A DNA stretch of 64,000 nt, from assembly GCA_029449245.1 (NCBI GenBank), contig JANATF010000001.1, positions 2,480,001-2,544,000 on the forward strand. The letters run 5' to 3'. The notes under the pieces were generated by a model. The model was not told where the DNA came from. It did not search any database and worked only from the letters and a program-made list of their open reading frames with translations. Below, in pieces: positions 1 to 13,281 of this stretch; position 1 is the first letter of the stretch, and every line of letters begins with the position of its first letter. Position numbers and translations under genes: made by a program. The stretch comes from Mortierella alpina (Eukaryota; Mortierellomycota; Mortierellomycetes; Mortierellales; Mortierellaceae).

Positions 1-88
1 TCTTACCCGCTCTTCTTCTCGACACGAGCGCACCTTTCTGCATCTCAACTCATTCTTCACCCGATCACATTCCATTCCGCCACACATC

Positions 89-2265
89 ATGTTCCGCTCT
101 CTCACGACAACCGCCGCCGCTTTCGCCAAGCGCGCTGCCACCCCTGCCCTTACCACCCGTGTCCTTTCGGTAAGAGCAGCACTGATCTCATATGATGAAA
201 GAAGTATCGAGCTGATAGAAAAGAAATGGCTGGTGTTATATCCAGCCTTAGTGCAATCCGATGGACGAACATCAGAGCTCAGGAACAATGGTTTTTTTGA
301 TGTACCAATCACTCTATGATACTCGTGAATACTAACCGCGAGTCTCGCATGTTTTTTGTTCTTTGTTTAGCGTGGAATGGCTTTTCCTGCTGGTCAGAAG
401 GAGGTAAGAACGGGTTGCCTGCCATTTTCATTCTTTCGTGGTGGATACCCCAAAGCGATGCTGTCTGCGCTAGTTCGAAAAGAAACACAAAACAAGCAAG
501 TTGACATATTGGGGTCCTCTATATTTGTGCTAGCTCTTGAACCGCTCTCTCAAGGATCAGGATCCCGAGATGTTTGATATCATTGAGCGCGAAAAGAGGA
601 GACAGCGCGAGTCGATCGTTCTGATTGCATCTGAGGTAAAATAGAGCAGGGACATGATATTTCTTCTGAATGAATGTTACGTGTGCTCAAAATAAGAAAG
701 TGTGAGTGGTTCCTTAGATCGGAGAATAGTTCTGACAGTTCCTGTTGACATGTTGTTACCCTAATAGAACTTCACATCCCGTTCGGTCATGGGAGCCTTG
801 GGATCTATCCTCCAGAACAAGTACTCTGAGGGCTACCCCGGTGCCAGGTAAACAGCATGAGCGGCACTAATGTTTATACGACGTGGTATTGATTTGGCTG
901 ACACTTGGCTGACACGCATTCATACTTGTTTGAGATAGATACTATGGCGGTAACGAGCAGATCGATATGTCAGAGCGCCTCTGCCAGAAGCGGGCCCTTG
1001 AGGCTTTCAACTTGAACCCCGAGGAGTGGGGTGTCAACGTCCAGCCCTTGTCCGGTGCTCCCGCCAACCTCTACGTCTATGGTGCCCTTATGAAGCCCCA
1101 CGAACGCCTCATGGGACTTGACCTTCCTCACGGTGGACAGTAAGAACGGCTTTGTAGACTGAAACATCTGCAATATGCTACAGTTCAGAGTGCTTGACCA
1201 CAGTTTTTTCTAACAAACACTCTTGTCTTCCAACCTAGTTTGTCGCACGGCTACCAGACCGACACCAAGAAGATCTCGATGGTGTCCTCTTACTTTGAAA
1301 CTTTCCCTTACCAGGTCAACCAGGAGACTGGAATCATCGATTACGACACCCTGGAGAAGAACTCCAAGCTCTACCGCCCCAAGATCATCATCGCCGGTGC
1401 CTCCGCATACCCTCGCGAGATCGACTATGAGCGCATGCGCAAGATTGCGGATGGATGCGGCGCCTACCTCATGTCTGACATGGCCCACATCTCTGGACTC
1501 GTCGCCGCCGATGTACTCAAGTCCCCCTTCCCGTACTCTGACATTGTAACCACCACCACCCACAAGTCTCTTCGTGGTCCCCGTGGTGCTTTGATCTTCT
1601 ATCGAAAGGGAGTCCGCGGTACCGATAAGAAAGGAAACCCTATCAAGTACGACCTTGAGAACCCCATCAATGCCTCAGTCTTCCCCGGACACCAGGGAGG
1701 TCCTCACAACCACACCATTGCAGCCCTGGCTGTGGCTTTGAAGCAGACCAAGACCGAGACGTTCAAGGAGTACCAGCACCAGGTGTTGAAGAATAGCAAG
1801 GCCTTTGCTGAGGCTTTCACCAAGCTTGGTTATAACATGTCGTCAGGTGGTACCGACACGCACTTGATTTTGGTTGATCTCCGCTCCAAGGGCATTGATG
1901 GTGCCCGCGTGGAGCGTGTCTTGGAATTGGTCAACATCGCCTCCAACAAGAACACTGTTGCTGGGGACAAGTCGGCCATGATCCCCGGTGGTATTCGTGT
2001 CGGAACCCCCGCCATGACTTCGCGTGGACTGAACGAGAAGGACTTTGAGAAGGTTGCAAGTTTCATTGACCGCGCTGTCAACATCGCCAAGGAGGCCAAC
2101 TCCAAGGCGCCTGGAAAGAAGGTCAAGGACTTTAAGGACTACGTTGCTGACGGCAAGCACATTCCTGAGGTTCAGGCACTTCGCAAAGAGATTGAGGAAT
2201 TCGCTCGTCAATTCCCCACTGCAGGATTCAGCGAGGACGAGATGCTTCCTCAGTACCGCAACTAA
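89..2265 (+). CDS. SHM1: Serine hydroxymethyltransferase, mitochondrial type
   Basis: PLP enzyme interconverting serine plus tetrahydrofolate with glycine plus 5,10-methylene-tetrahydrofolate. Six exons fit by phase and conservation: 89-169, 371-403, 534-635, 768-847, 939-1139, 1239-2265, giving 507 aa. The first exon encodes an Arg/Ala/Thr-rich start ([15 protein letters not shown]) typical of a mitochondrial presequence. Family landmarks follow in order: [10 protein letters not shown], the GGHLSHGY segment built across the last intron, and [13 protein letters not shown], whose Lys (about residue 275) is the expected Schiff-base lysine. Length matches eukaryotic mitochondrial SHMT. Exon 2 is only 33 bp. 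Every intron has a GT donor and AG acceptor. Mitochondrial rather than cytosolic location rests on the N-terminal extension only. It may supply one-carbon units for the purine pathway that includes ADE5,7 at the other end of the window; that link is general pathway knowledge, not a local operon. Confidence 0.96.
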
Positions 2266-3627
2266 ATCATGCCTTCGTTCCTGAGCGCTGTCGATCCTAA
2301 CTGTGGACCCTCATTCCCGCCTTCGCACCCAGCTGCTCGGCCCTCCCTCCCCTTCAACATTGTATAAAAGTCCCCATAAGAATCGTGGTGCCGAAACAAG
2401 GGTGGCTACTGGGGAATCGAGTTTGTTATCTTCCTCCTTGCTGAGAACGTGCTCCAGCTTTCTACGCGCCATTTTTATTATATTAATATATACATCGTCT
2501 CTGTATCGCTCCTCATTTTTGCATCCAATCTTCACTATCGTCTAACCTATTTTTTTTTCTCAATGATGACTGATGAAAACTGACGAGCACTTCATGACAC
2601 TTAATATAAACAATAAACATCAGAAAACATACAAACAAAATGTCGATAATGCAGCTTGATCTACGGGTGGACCTTGGCTCAATTGTTGTCTGTGGATAAT
2701 ACCAAAGCAACGGCAACGGTGCGCAACTTCGGCTCAAATATGAATATATCGAAGGAGAGCGAACGAGAAGACACGAGACATTGAGCACAGACTTGAAAAC
2801 AGAGAGGTTTGGTGAAAAGGAAGATGGTACACAGGTGACAAAGGACCAAGACCGCAAAAAGAAGCCTTCTATTGAGCCCGGTTTCGCGTGAGCGCATGTT
2901 CCTGGCTCTTGTCTGTGATCAGAGTTTGGCTTACCGAGTATAATGCGGCAGAAATGAGTGTTAGTCGAGGCACGTTCCATTGTCTTTGGATGGTGCACAT
3001 TCGACTTGCAGCACGCGAGGCAAGGGGGGACGGTTGCGGATTCGACAATACAGGTTACAAGCAAAGACACATCAACCTTCTTTAAATAAGGCACTCCGTG
3101 TTGCCCCCCCCCCCCCTTCCTTCGCTCTCCTCTCATCTACCATCTCTCTCTTCCCTCATCTACTCTGTAGTTCCTCTTCTTCCTTGTCCTCAGCCTGCGC
3201 TTCACGCTATCTCTATTACAGCTACCCCTCATCGCCGTTCCTTCCAATTCCTTGGACGAGCTGAATATACAAACCGACCTATTTTCAGGTACTGCACAGA
3301 ACATCTCGTCATCTACAGTACTTTGGGTACCAGCGAGCCCCTTTTCCAAACCAGGGATAACAGCTGGGTGATGCAGCAGCGTAACATTTGTAAAGGCTAG
3401 GTTCTAATGTAGCTGAGCCCGAGGCCATACGGGTAATAGCAACGCCTCCTTGTCTTTCCCTGCTGCTTACCGAAGGTTTTACCGGGGACGGCTGCGTTGC
3501 GGGCTTACGGAGAAAGTTTCGGCGGTGTCGTTGCCACATCCGCATCTCACACAACCGGGGCCTTGGGGGCTATATGACATACAAAGGACGCAATGTAACG
3601 CCCAGCTAACTCTAGATACTGTTAGCA
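2266..3627. other. Intergenic: SHMT 3' flank and upstream region of the DUF202 gene
   Basis: No protein-like frame is convincing here. The first part is the SHMT 3' flank. An AATAAA lies at 2612-2617, about 350 bases after the stop, so it may or may not be the poly(A) signal used. A run of 13 C occurs at 3104-3116, followed by a CT-rich stretch to about 3200 of the kind that often precedes fungal transcription starts. This suggests that the leader of the gene at 3628 lies downstream of it. Confidence 0.6.
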
Positions 3628-5245
3628 ATGACATCCCGACCATCAGACAGGTACCCTGCGCTCTCGGTTTCGGTGGAGTCTGGACAGCAGCCGATCGGTC
3701 ACTTTCAGCACCAGCCACGATCGCCATATAACCATCTAGCCGTTCGTTCGCCCGGCCCTCGATCTCCTCCTCCCGGGTCTCCTCCACTTCGCACTCCTCG
3801 TCCATTTCCACAGTTCCAGCAAAACCAAGCGCGTCCTCCTCACCCAAGTGCGTCCCCACCAGCTCATGCCCATCCGCGGCAACCCCACCCATATACGCAC
3901 CAGTACCCAAGCCAACATCCACACAGACCGCTTCCATCGCACGGAACCACAGCTACGGGATACCCACTGGCGCGGCCATATGTTCATTCAACAGTCTTGA
4001 CCGACAGCAATCTTAGCGCTCCAGCGCCTGTTTTCTCCAGCCACAGCGTTGTGATTCCTAGCCGGAATTCTTCCGCATACAACCCATCAGCAGCCTTCAG
4101 CAGCCCTCCCCGTTCCCTCTCAAACACATCTGGCGCGGGATCTGCGTCGTCGACTGCCACCATAGTCTCCCCTACAGGTCCGATCGCGTATCGACCAGGC
4201 CCACCCTCACAGCAACAACGGCAACAAAGGCCACACTGGTCACCATCATCCGCCACGCTGGATCCAACGACAGATCATCCACTGGCATTAGGCCCTCCTA
4301 ATCCAAGATTCGCACAACAGGCGAGCCCCAACTACCGTCAAGTTCAACCTCGCATCCAGCAACAGCCAGCGAGCAGACCTGGATCAGTGGCCTCAAATTT
4401 TTCTACGTGTTCGAACGAGCCTTTGCACCAGTCTCCAAGGGCAAGTCCCTCTTCTGCTTGGGGGATATCCGCTCGGAATAATTCAAACATGACCTCATCC
4501 TCAAAGTCAACACAGGTGGCCTCGGTTGCTGGTGGAAGCTACAGAGGAAACCACTTGGATCTGCCAGAGGATAGGACGAAGGTGGGCTCATCTAATGTTG
4601 TTCGTGAACGACGATCCTCTACATCGTCCTCGACGCACTCTAGTGACTCTACGAGATCCAGGACTGGCAAGGCAAAGAAAAACAAAATCAAGGGTCGTAT
4701 GTTGTCTCGACTCGGGCGCATCTGTCGCGGTCCACAGCCCTACAACCCGGAGAAATACAAGATGGCGAGTATGGGCAAGCTGGCGCAATTCTCGAACGAG
4801 CGTCTGTACCTGCACTGGATCCGATTCGGGGTCTTGCAGGGCTCGATTGCAGTGTTGCTGCTGAGTTTCGGCATTGGGGTTGCATCGTATGTGGGTGTGG
4901 GGGCAATTGTTTTGGCGTTGCTCACGCTGATCTATTCGACAACCTTGTACCATACGAGGCATTTGAATATGGTTAACAAACGCAAGGACGTCAAGTACTT
5001 TGCCAGGGCTATACCTACTCTCTTGACGCTTGGACTCTTGGTTCTATATGGTTGGAACTTTGCAGGTAAGTGAGAATTCGGGCTTGTATTTGTTGCGGAG
5101 GAAAAAAAAGTGAGTACTTCTTGTTAACAAAGTATCCGCTATATATCTTGCGGTTATAATAGTGATATTGACATATCCCAAGGAGACATGGATCCCTCCA
5201 CCATGGACGCAAAACGACGATGCGAACTTTATGAACTACTTTTAA
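3628..5245 (+). CDS. DUF202/VTC1-like small membrane domain protein with long disordered N-terminus
   Basis: Two exons, 3628-5065 and 5163-5245, give 506 aa. Residues 1 to about 340 are low-complexity (Pro, Ser, Gln, His, Arg) and look disordered. A basic stretch (KAKKNKIKGR) precedes a compact C-terminal domain from about residue 370. It begins with FSNERLYLHWIRFG and carries three hydrophobic helices (around VLQGSIAVLLLSFG, VGVGAIVLALLTLIY and PTLLTLGLLVLYG). The NER-x-(Y/F)-L-x-W signature followed by three helices is that of DUF202, the domain of VTC1 in the vacuolar polyphosphate polymerase complex. The last exon was chosen because the AG at 5161-5162 restores an open frame ending in TWIPPPWTQNDD; other nearby AGs give poorer frames. 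VTC1 itself is only about 130 aa, so the N-terminal extension is notable. No SPX or polymerase domain is present, and a polyphosphate role is inference. Confidence 0.85.
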
Positions 5246-6436
5246 TGGGGCATTTTCATTAGTTATTTATTTATCGCCAACAACGAACTGGTTTCCTCGT
5301 GTCATTTGTAGTGCGCGATGAAGGAGGTTTCGTTGTGAGAACAAAGGCCCTTATCGTCATCTACAGCTGCAACTGAACTCGTTGAGAGCTCAAACGCGTG
5401 TACGTGCCTTGAATGCAGTGCTGTTGAGAACAGTACAGGGTCTACCTGTATAGTATAGAATGATAATGATAGCGTAGATGCGGTTGCAGCTGCTATCGAG
5501 GTCTTCCTGTCTCGTGTGTTGCTGAGCACGTCGAAGTGTTGGGAAAAGGAGGGGCTGTGCACGCGGGTTTCCAGGCAGAGGCAGCAAATGTCAGTAGCAT
5601 TGAACACTTGGAATGGATTCGCAATCGTGTGCCCTTCAAACAATTTCTTTTTCCCTTCTTGTTTTCGCCTCCCGCCAATCCCTTTCAACTCCCTTGATCC
5701 ATTTCCATTGGATCAGACCCTTCCTTCCCTCATCCATCCTTCCCTCTCGGCCTCTCTTCCTTATCTCTGTGTCTTGTTTATATTCTTCCATATTTCTTGT
5801 TTTAACCCTTGCTTCGGCACCCCACGCCCATTAATTGTAGTGGCCCTTTTGACAAGAGACTGGACAAAGAAAGGTATCATCAGATGATGGCCCCAACGCA
5901 CTTGCTCAAGAGATTTCCAAGTGTGCCCCTCTCCCATTCGTCATCTGCTCACTCGGCTCTGAGGTGTTCCTATTGCCCCCATGACCATAATGTCGTGTGA
6001 GGGATGTCTCCAGCACGCAACGCACGTGCACCTGTCATCGCATGACTGTATAGGCGTTGTTCTGGCCGTGTCTGAAGACGGAGGAGATGGAGATGAAGAT
6101 GGAGGGAGCACAGTCCATTGGATAAGCGCTCTCTGCGATCGAGATCGTCTGTTCGCCTCAGATCACACGCCTCATCATATTTTTTGCACACTCCTGGATG
6201 TCATAAGGCCTGTATTTTTACTTTTTTTTGTTTGCCGGTCATTTAACCAACCTTTTATTTCCCTCTCCTGCATCATCTTTTACACGCACTCCATCCCTCA
6301 TTCTCTCTCGTTCTTTCCATCTACTCCCCTCGATTCTCTGCTGGACAGTGGATCCATAGGATATTGACGATCTCTGCATCATCCAACCAACAAACGTCCA
6401 TTGTATATATCCCAAGAAGAATCTGAAAAGAACAAC
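5246..6436. other. Intergenic: upstream region of the PP2A gene
   Basis: No convincing coding frame. Pyrimidine-rich stretches on the + strand at about 5640-5800 and 6240-6345 fit a promoter and leader for the + strand phosphatase gene. The segment just after 5245 is AT-rich (around 5255-5275), as expected of a 3' flank. Confidence 0.5.
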
Positions 6437-7819
<1,383 letters not shown>

Positions 7820-8025
7820 AAAAAACCCCCCAACCCACACACAACACACAACCTGAACGCGAGCATTATGGGAGATATTTTATTGCTGAAAGTCCTATAA
7901 AGATGGGGAAAAAATTATGAAAAATATCTCCGAGAACGGGTGCAGATCATTCTTTGTATAAAGGGCCAACTCCAGCTCCAGCCCCAACAAGGTCCTAATC
8001 CTGCTCCTGACTATATGATTGCCGT

Positions 8026-10748
8026 TTATGCTTGGCCATCATCAGCATCCTCGTTCTTTGGTGGCAATAGTGGAGATGACGGATCAACGACCTTGTTGCC
8101 AGTGTCATCCTTGTTGCTACTATCGTTGTTCTTGTTGTCATCCCTGGCGACGCTACTGTTGCTGCTGCTGCTGTTGTTGTTGCTGTTGTTGTTAATGTTG
8201 TTGTTGGGGGCGTTGATATCAATGCTGCCGCTGTTATCGTTTTGGAGGCTCGCAGCACTTCGAGAATGCACCTCAACCACGGCACCTCCAAACGATGCCG
8301 GCAAAGACGGCTGCTGAACTGCAGCGGCAAACCCCTCCAAAACCAATCTCGCGCTCGACTCACTGGTCCCCTCGGGCAGGTACATGTGCAGAATCACTTG
8401 GCGTGAGGAGTTGAACGCCGAAGACGAGGAGGAGCTGGAGGACGAGGACAAAGAGGCATTGGCTTCAATGATATGGCTGTTGTAATCGCTACCTCCGACT
8501 CGGCTCCCATTCAGACTTTGCTGGTTCGACGCGTGAGTGCGAATGTGCCGCTTTAGGTTGCTGGACACGCTAAAGTGCCGGGAACAGATGTCACATTTAA
8601 AGGGTTTCTACGAGATACCAAGGAAGAATAAAAGAAATTCTTGTTAGGTTGGACGCTACATCGCGCTGCCTACGATATAAAGAACAAAATACCCCACAAA
8701 AAAAAGTTGGGGCTTCCTTACCTCGCCCGTATGCTTGTATATGTGCTGCTTCAGTTGGCTGGGGCGCGAAAATCGCTTGTCGCAATGATCGCACTTGTGG
8801 TTTTTGACAACTAACTTGTCCTTGCCTCGCTTGCTTCGGCTAATCACAAGCGACGACTCGCTGACCTTCATTCGCTTGCGGTCGGCCATGGAGGAGGATG
8901 AGGAGGATGAGAAAGATGAGGCCCTCCGCTTTGCGCTTCCACGTAGCCCTCCGCCCATTGCATAATCATTGTCCTCATCATCTTCGTCGCCATATCCATC
9001 CTCATCTTCATCGTCGTCTTCGTCATCTTCGTTACTTTGCCCGCCGTGTCCCCGCGCTCCATCGAATTGAGACTTTGAACTGTCGCCGGCGAGAGGCCCT
9101 CTTGTCTTGTTTTTGTTGTTCCGCTTGTCAAATAAACCGTTGCTCGTGCCAGGACCGGCCTCCTCTTTCAACTCGGATGCCCACTTTGAAAAAAGGGCAT
9201 CGATATCGGAGGCACCATAATATCCTTCACGGCCAAGGACAAACTGGTCTTCTCCTGCCTTGGGCGGACTTGACAGACTACTCTTTCTGCTGTCCAGTCC
9301 CGTAGACGCAACGCTGTCGGAGAGTAAGAACGCAGATCTTGAAATGCCGTCCAGAGACGAGTTCAAGGATGGAGACGTCGATGGAGATGCTACAGAGACG
9401 ACCAAACTCGACTCTCGGCCTGGCATCCCGCGCTCAGTTGGACTTGGCGTGATCATGGTCTGTGATGCACAGACAGGCATATTCGTTCGTACGACCGGAG
9501 TCGAGGCAGGAAGACTGGCTTGCCAGCGAGGCGCCGAGCCAGTGGACGGGTCGCCAAAACGAAACATTCCGTCACTGTCTCGAATGCGCATCCCAAAGGG
9601 CACATCCACAGTGGATGTCCGAGGGTGGGCAATGACCCTGGACACAAACGAGGGCCCGTTCTGCTGGTGATATTTACCTCCGGCGGTTGGAGCTCTGTCA
9701 TGGATAGCATGCGCCAAGGGGCCCTCAGAGTTAGTAGGGAACTGCGAGGACGGCATGCTCGTGAGTATGCGCCCTCCCTTGCGCTCTGGCGAAGACATGG
9801 GCGCTGGTAGTAGCTCGAGTGTTGGGGAATGGAGCTCACCCATCTCAGAGACAATAGTCAATGGCTTGCTGTGCCATCTGCTGTATTGCTCTTGCGATTG
9901 TTGCCTATGGTGAAGCTGTTGATGCTGGTGCTGATGGTGCTCCTGATGTGGTTGTCGTCGCGGTTGTTGCTGGTATTGATCATAGTAATGATCATGTCCT
10001 TGGTGTTTTCCCAGTTCCATTTGTTCTTGTAATTTCAATGCACCCCTCGGTTGAGCTTTGGTAGTATCCCACATGAGTTTGGATTCGTTTGTAATTTCTC
10101 GTGGATGTCGTTCTTGGTGATACCCCTGCTGGTCACCAAGTCGTGAATGCTGTTCAAAAGGAGAGCTTTGCTCCATGTGTTGATGCTTGTAGTGTGTACG
10201 AGGGTGCTGCCAAGACTTCCGGTCGTGCCTAGCATCCAAGGATAGTTGTGGCCCAGAATCTCTGTCTATCATGGCATGCTTGTCCTTTGCCTGATCGTGA
10301 TAGATCGTCCCTGGCGACGAGGCCGACCACCGGGTAGATGGAGTTTGACGATCCGGGGACGTATCCATCCTTGAGCCTGGTGCAAGCCGTAGGGCTCTGT
10401 CATGGAGCAAGTCATATGATGCAGACTGATCATCGTTGCCTCCTGTGGATTGTATTATACAGTTTACACGGGGAGTCGCGAAATCGCAGAAAATAAGGAT
10501 TAGCTGTACACTCGAAATGGACAAGGGAAGTGACACTAGATTGAACTAACGAGGAAGAAAGTAAATACCATCAGTAATACCACTCCAGGGTATCTGGCCA
10601 CTTGAGCTGCGACTGTGGGGTTCCCCGATCGAGCGGAGGGATCCTGGGTTGTCAACCGAGGACCGGCGAGGTTGGGCGATGCTTCGCGTTTCAAACGATG
10701 TGTAGCTGAGGCTTGACATCGACTGAATATGTGTTCAGTCAGGTCAGA

Positions 10749-10818
<70 letters not shown>

Positions 10819-11321
10819 TGTGAGAGATAAATAGGTAGATAGAGAGATAGAGAGGGGGAATCACTAATCAGATCAGAGAGTGAAGTTAGCATGAAGCATA
10901 AGAAAGAGGTGAAAGCCTTTCCCCTTACATTGTTTCGGCTTGTCTGCATGCCAGTCGGTCCGCACTGCCTAAATGGCCGTGACACTTGCTGGCATTGTGG
11001 CAGAGCATAAGCTTGTGATTGGGAGGAGTTCTGGTAGGAGCGAGCTCGCGGTTGGGAAAACTCATGCTCGTGGAGAACTTGAGAGTGTAGATCGCGATTA
11101 TTTGCAGGATCTTCGTGAGGAGAGTGTTGTTGGGGAGATTGTTCAGGGTACTGGTCAGGTCCTGGTTGCTGGTCTTGACGGCCTTCGCGGACGAAATGTG
11201 TACGCTGTTGGTGTGTATTGTGGCGGTCGAGACTGGGCAGTGTGCGCAAGGTGGCCAGGCGCGCCTTTTCTGCTGCGGCCTCGGAACCAAACATTAATTC
11301 TATTGAGGGTGTGAGAGCCAT
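8026..11321 (-). CDS. C2H2 zinc-finger protein with two C-terminal fingers
   Basis: Four exons on the minus strand: 11321-10929, 10722-10569, 10442-8722 and 8607-8026, giving 949 aa with consistent phases. Two adjacent C2H2 fingers joined by a TGEKPF linker are split by the last intron. Finger 1 has C733, C736, H749, H753 and finger 2 has C761, C764, H777, H781. The rest is low complexity: His/Gln-rich (about 220-290), an acidic Asp/Glu stretch (DDEDEDGYGDEDDED) and a basic patch before the fingers, then a Ser/Asn-rich tail. This is the layout of a fungal sequence-specific transcription factor, but the target is unknown. Exon 2 was chosen because it gives a clean Ser-rich frame (SMSSLSYTSFETRS) in phase with both neighbours. 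Intron 1 is dominated by a (GA)n tract. The start at 11321 (MALTPSIELMFGSE) is the best ATG; an AG just inside it (CAATAG) leaves open an upstream coding exon. Confidence 0.88.
10752..10815. repeat. (GA)n microsatellite, ~64 bp
   Basis: Near-perfect GA repeat on the + strand, read as CT on the transcribed minus strand. It lies wholly inside intron 1 (10723-10928) of the zinc-finger gene and makes up about a third of it, upstream of the acceptor at 10724-10723. Confidence 0.95.
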
Positions 11322-12310
11322 TAGTCGCGTATGGGGTCAGCAAGGTAGGTGCATGCCTATAGTTTAACCTGACTCAGAGCGCCCAGAACACACCGCATCG
11401 AACGGCCTTGCCTATCATATTTCCACCCCTCTATCGCAAGAACCATTGCCAACCTTCAACCTTATCTTGTAATCGGACTCAGGTCATAACAGGTGTCTCT
11501 TTTTAAGAAGACGAAGGGGCTGCTGAGGAGCATGATGATGCAAACATCCATCCCTTCCTTTTCACTTGTCCCTCCGGGTCTCTCAGATTTCCAGATTAAC
11601 TCAAGGAGTTGCACACAAGAGAGGTAATAAAGATGACGAGTTGCGACATTGCGCGCAGGAATAACTTGTTTCTTTTGTTGTTTGATGTGTGCGTACATGC
11701 GTGAGACTGCGAACCAATGTGTGTGCTTTGTGGTGTGTGGAGTGCATGTACAGGAGAGGATATAAAAAAATCAATTGTGCCCTATAATCTCTGCGAAAAT
11801 AAACAAGGAAGACCCATGGAAGGATGCACACGAAGTAGAGGGGCCATTTGGTTACCTTTCGAGATATCCCGGAATGAGGACGGTGCTCTGGATGTGGAAG
11901 ACTGTAGGAGCGACATGTTCACCTGTGGATGTGCAAGCGCGGGACGAAAGGCGGGCTGGTCAGCTTGTGTGCGAGGTCGGAGGGAGATTTGCAATGATAT
12001 GCAAGGACGGACGCAAAAAGAAAGAGACTGAATTAGGTGTACTGAGAAGATGCAGGGAGAGGGCATTCAATATATATGTTTTTTTCCTACTATAAAAAAA
12101 TCGGAAAGAGGAGAGAGGACTGTAGTCGAAACACTCTGGTAAGATCAAGTTGGGTTGTTTGCATCTAGAATTCCTTGCTGGGTGTAAGAACATCTGCGTG
12201 TGTTCTAGAGCACGCTGCAGGGCACAGAGAAACAAAGGAAGGAGGCGCACAGTGATGAGCTAAAAAGGGGGAGTCAAAGGTGATGTCCCACCTTTAAAAT
12301 TCAGCGACCG

Positions 12311-12590
12311 GCGTGGTTGCCTGTGATAAATGACCGAGACCAGATGAACGGTGGGGACGAGAGTACGGAATTGGGTAAGGACACAGGTCAGGAAAGGGGC
12401 CAATTGAGCAATCAAAGAGTAATAGAAAGCACATGTATATCGTACAATCCGCGATCAGTGGTTGCCTGCGGTAAAAGGATCGAGTACCCGATGAACGATG
12501 GGGACGAGCGTGTGGAATTGAGTAAGGACACAGGGCAGAAAAGGGGCCTATTGAACCATCTCAGTCATGCAAAGAGTAGTAACATCCGTA
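12311..12590. repeat. Diverged tandem duplication, period ~145-147 bp
   Basis: Two copies begin with GTGGTTGCCTG at 12313 and 12458. The best-conserved core starts at ATGAACG in both copies (12344 and 12491), with 9 mismatches over 66 aligned bases by hand count. Offsets differ by 2 nt between the ends of the units (145 versus 147), so a small indel lies between. The + strand frame stays open through both units (12317-12757), and each unit would encode a similar peptide with a GDE..EL..KDTGQ.RG pattern. No flanking inverted repeats or target-site duplications were seen. Confidence 0.8.
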
Positions 12591-12659
12591 CCACTCTCGC
12601 ACCCTCTTTGGTCACGTCGGACTGGGGAAAAAAAATCCTGGGAACATCGTTTGACAAGG

Positions 12660-12682
12660 AAAAAAAAAAAAAAAAAAAAAAA
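12660..12682. repeat. Poly-A run (23)
   Basis: Uninterrupted A run on the + strand, just downstream of the tandem repeat. It could be a retrotransposed poly(A) tail or a simple homopolymer. No reverse-transcriptase remnant or target-site duplication was seen beside it. Confidence 0.9.
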
Positions 12683-13281
12683 TCGACAAAAAAAATACTC
12701 AGAATTCGGGTGGGACGAGAGTGCCTTGCACGGTATGGGCCAAGTAGAGGTGTTTGACACCATAAATTAATTATTATATTACCTCCTGGTGTTCAATGAG
12801 CAAGAGGTCGGGCTAATGTGCACACTTGTGCAATTTAATTCGTTTTTTTCCTGAATTTTATGAAAAGAGTGAATGGGCCTTTTCCGACGTCCTCTTCACA
12901 TCTGCCGAGGTCTACTTTACAGGACAATGAGAAGATGATGATCACATGAATTAAGCGCAGGTGTGCTATGAGGCCATTTCATTCCAGTGGTGGCAGCTGT
13001 GAGACCGGTTGTGCAGGCAGAGGCAAGAAACATACGCGCTCAGACGTAAAGAACAGTAGGTTTTGGCCAGAGTTGAATGGTAGCTGTGGGAGGCTGGCAG
13101 AGGACACAGATGTGAGAGGCAACGAGCAAGGGCAAAAGGAGGCGGCGATGTGGAAAAGCAAAGGATTGATATCTGCATTCTTCCCCATGGATAAAAACTG
13201 CACACTGGGCGGCAGTGCACTACGTAAACGTCCATGCATATCACGGCCAATCAGGCGGAATCGACGCACACATAACCTATA

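Larger units (their letters stand above)
11322..13281. other. Intergenic: upstream of the zinc-finger gene and 3' flank of the SDR gene
   Basis: No protein-coding gene is supported. Contents: a diverged 145-bp tandem repeat (listed separately); a run of 23 A at 12660-12682; and on the minus strand near 11857 a splice-donor-like sequence (CGAAAG then GTAACC) ending a pyrimidine-rich stretch, which could be a non-coding first exon of the zinc-finger gene. The rest holds only short frames with no recognisable composition. Confidence 0.5.

Noticed and set aside
2560-2640. C/D-box snoRNA candidate (ATGATGA and CTGA words)
   Set aside because: The C-like and D-like boxes are only a few bases apart and no second D box with a closing stem occurs at snoRNA distance.
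12660-12682. Poly-A tail of a retrotransposon or processed pseudogene
   Set aside because: No upstream reverse transcriptase, endonuclease or gene-like sequence and no target-site duplication could be found around it.
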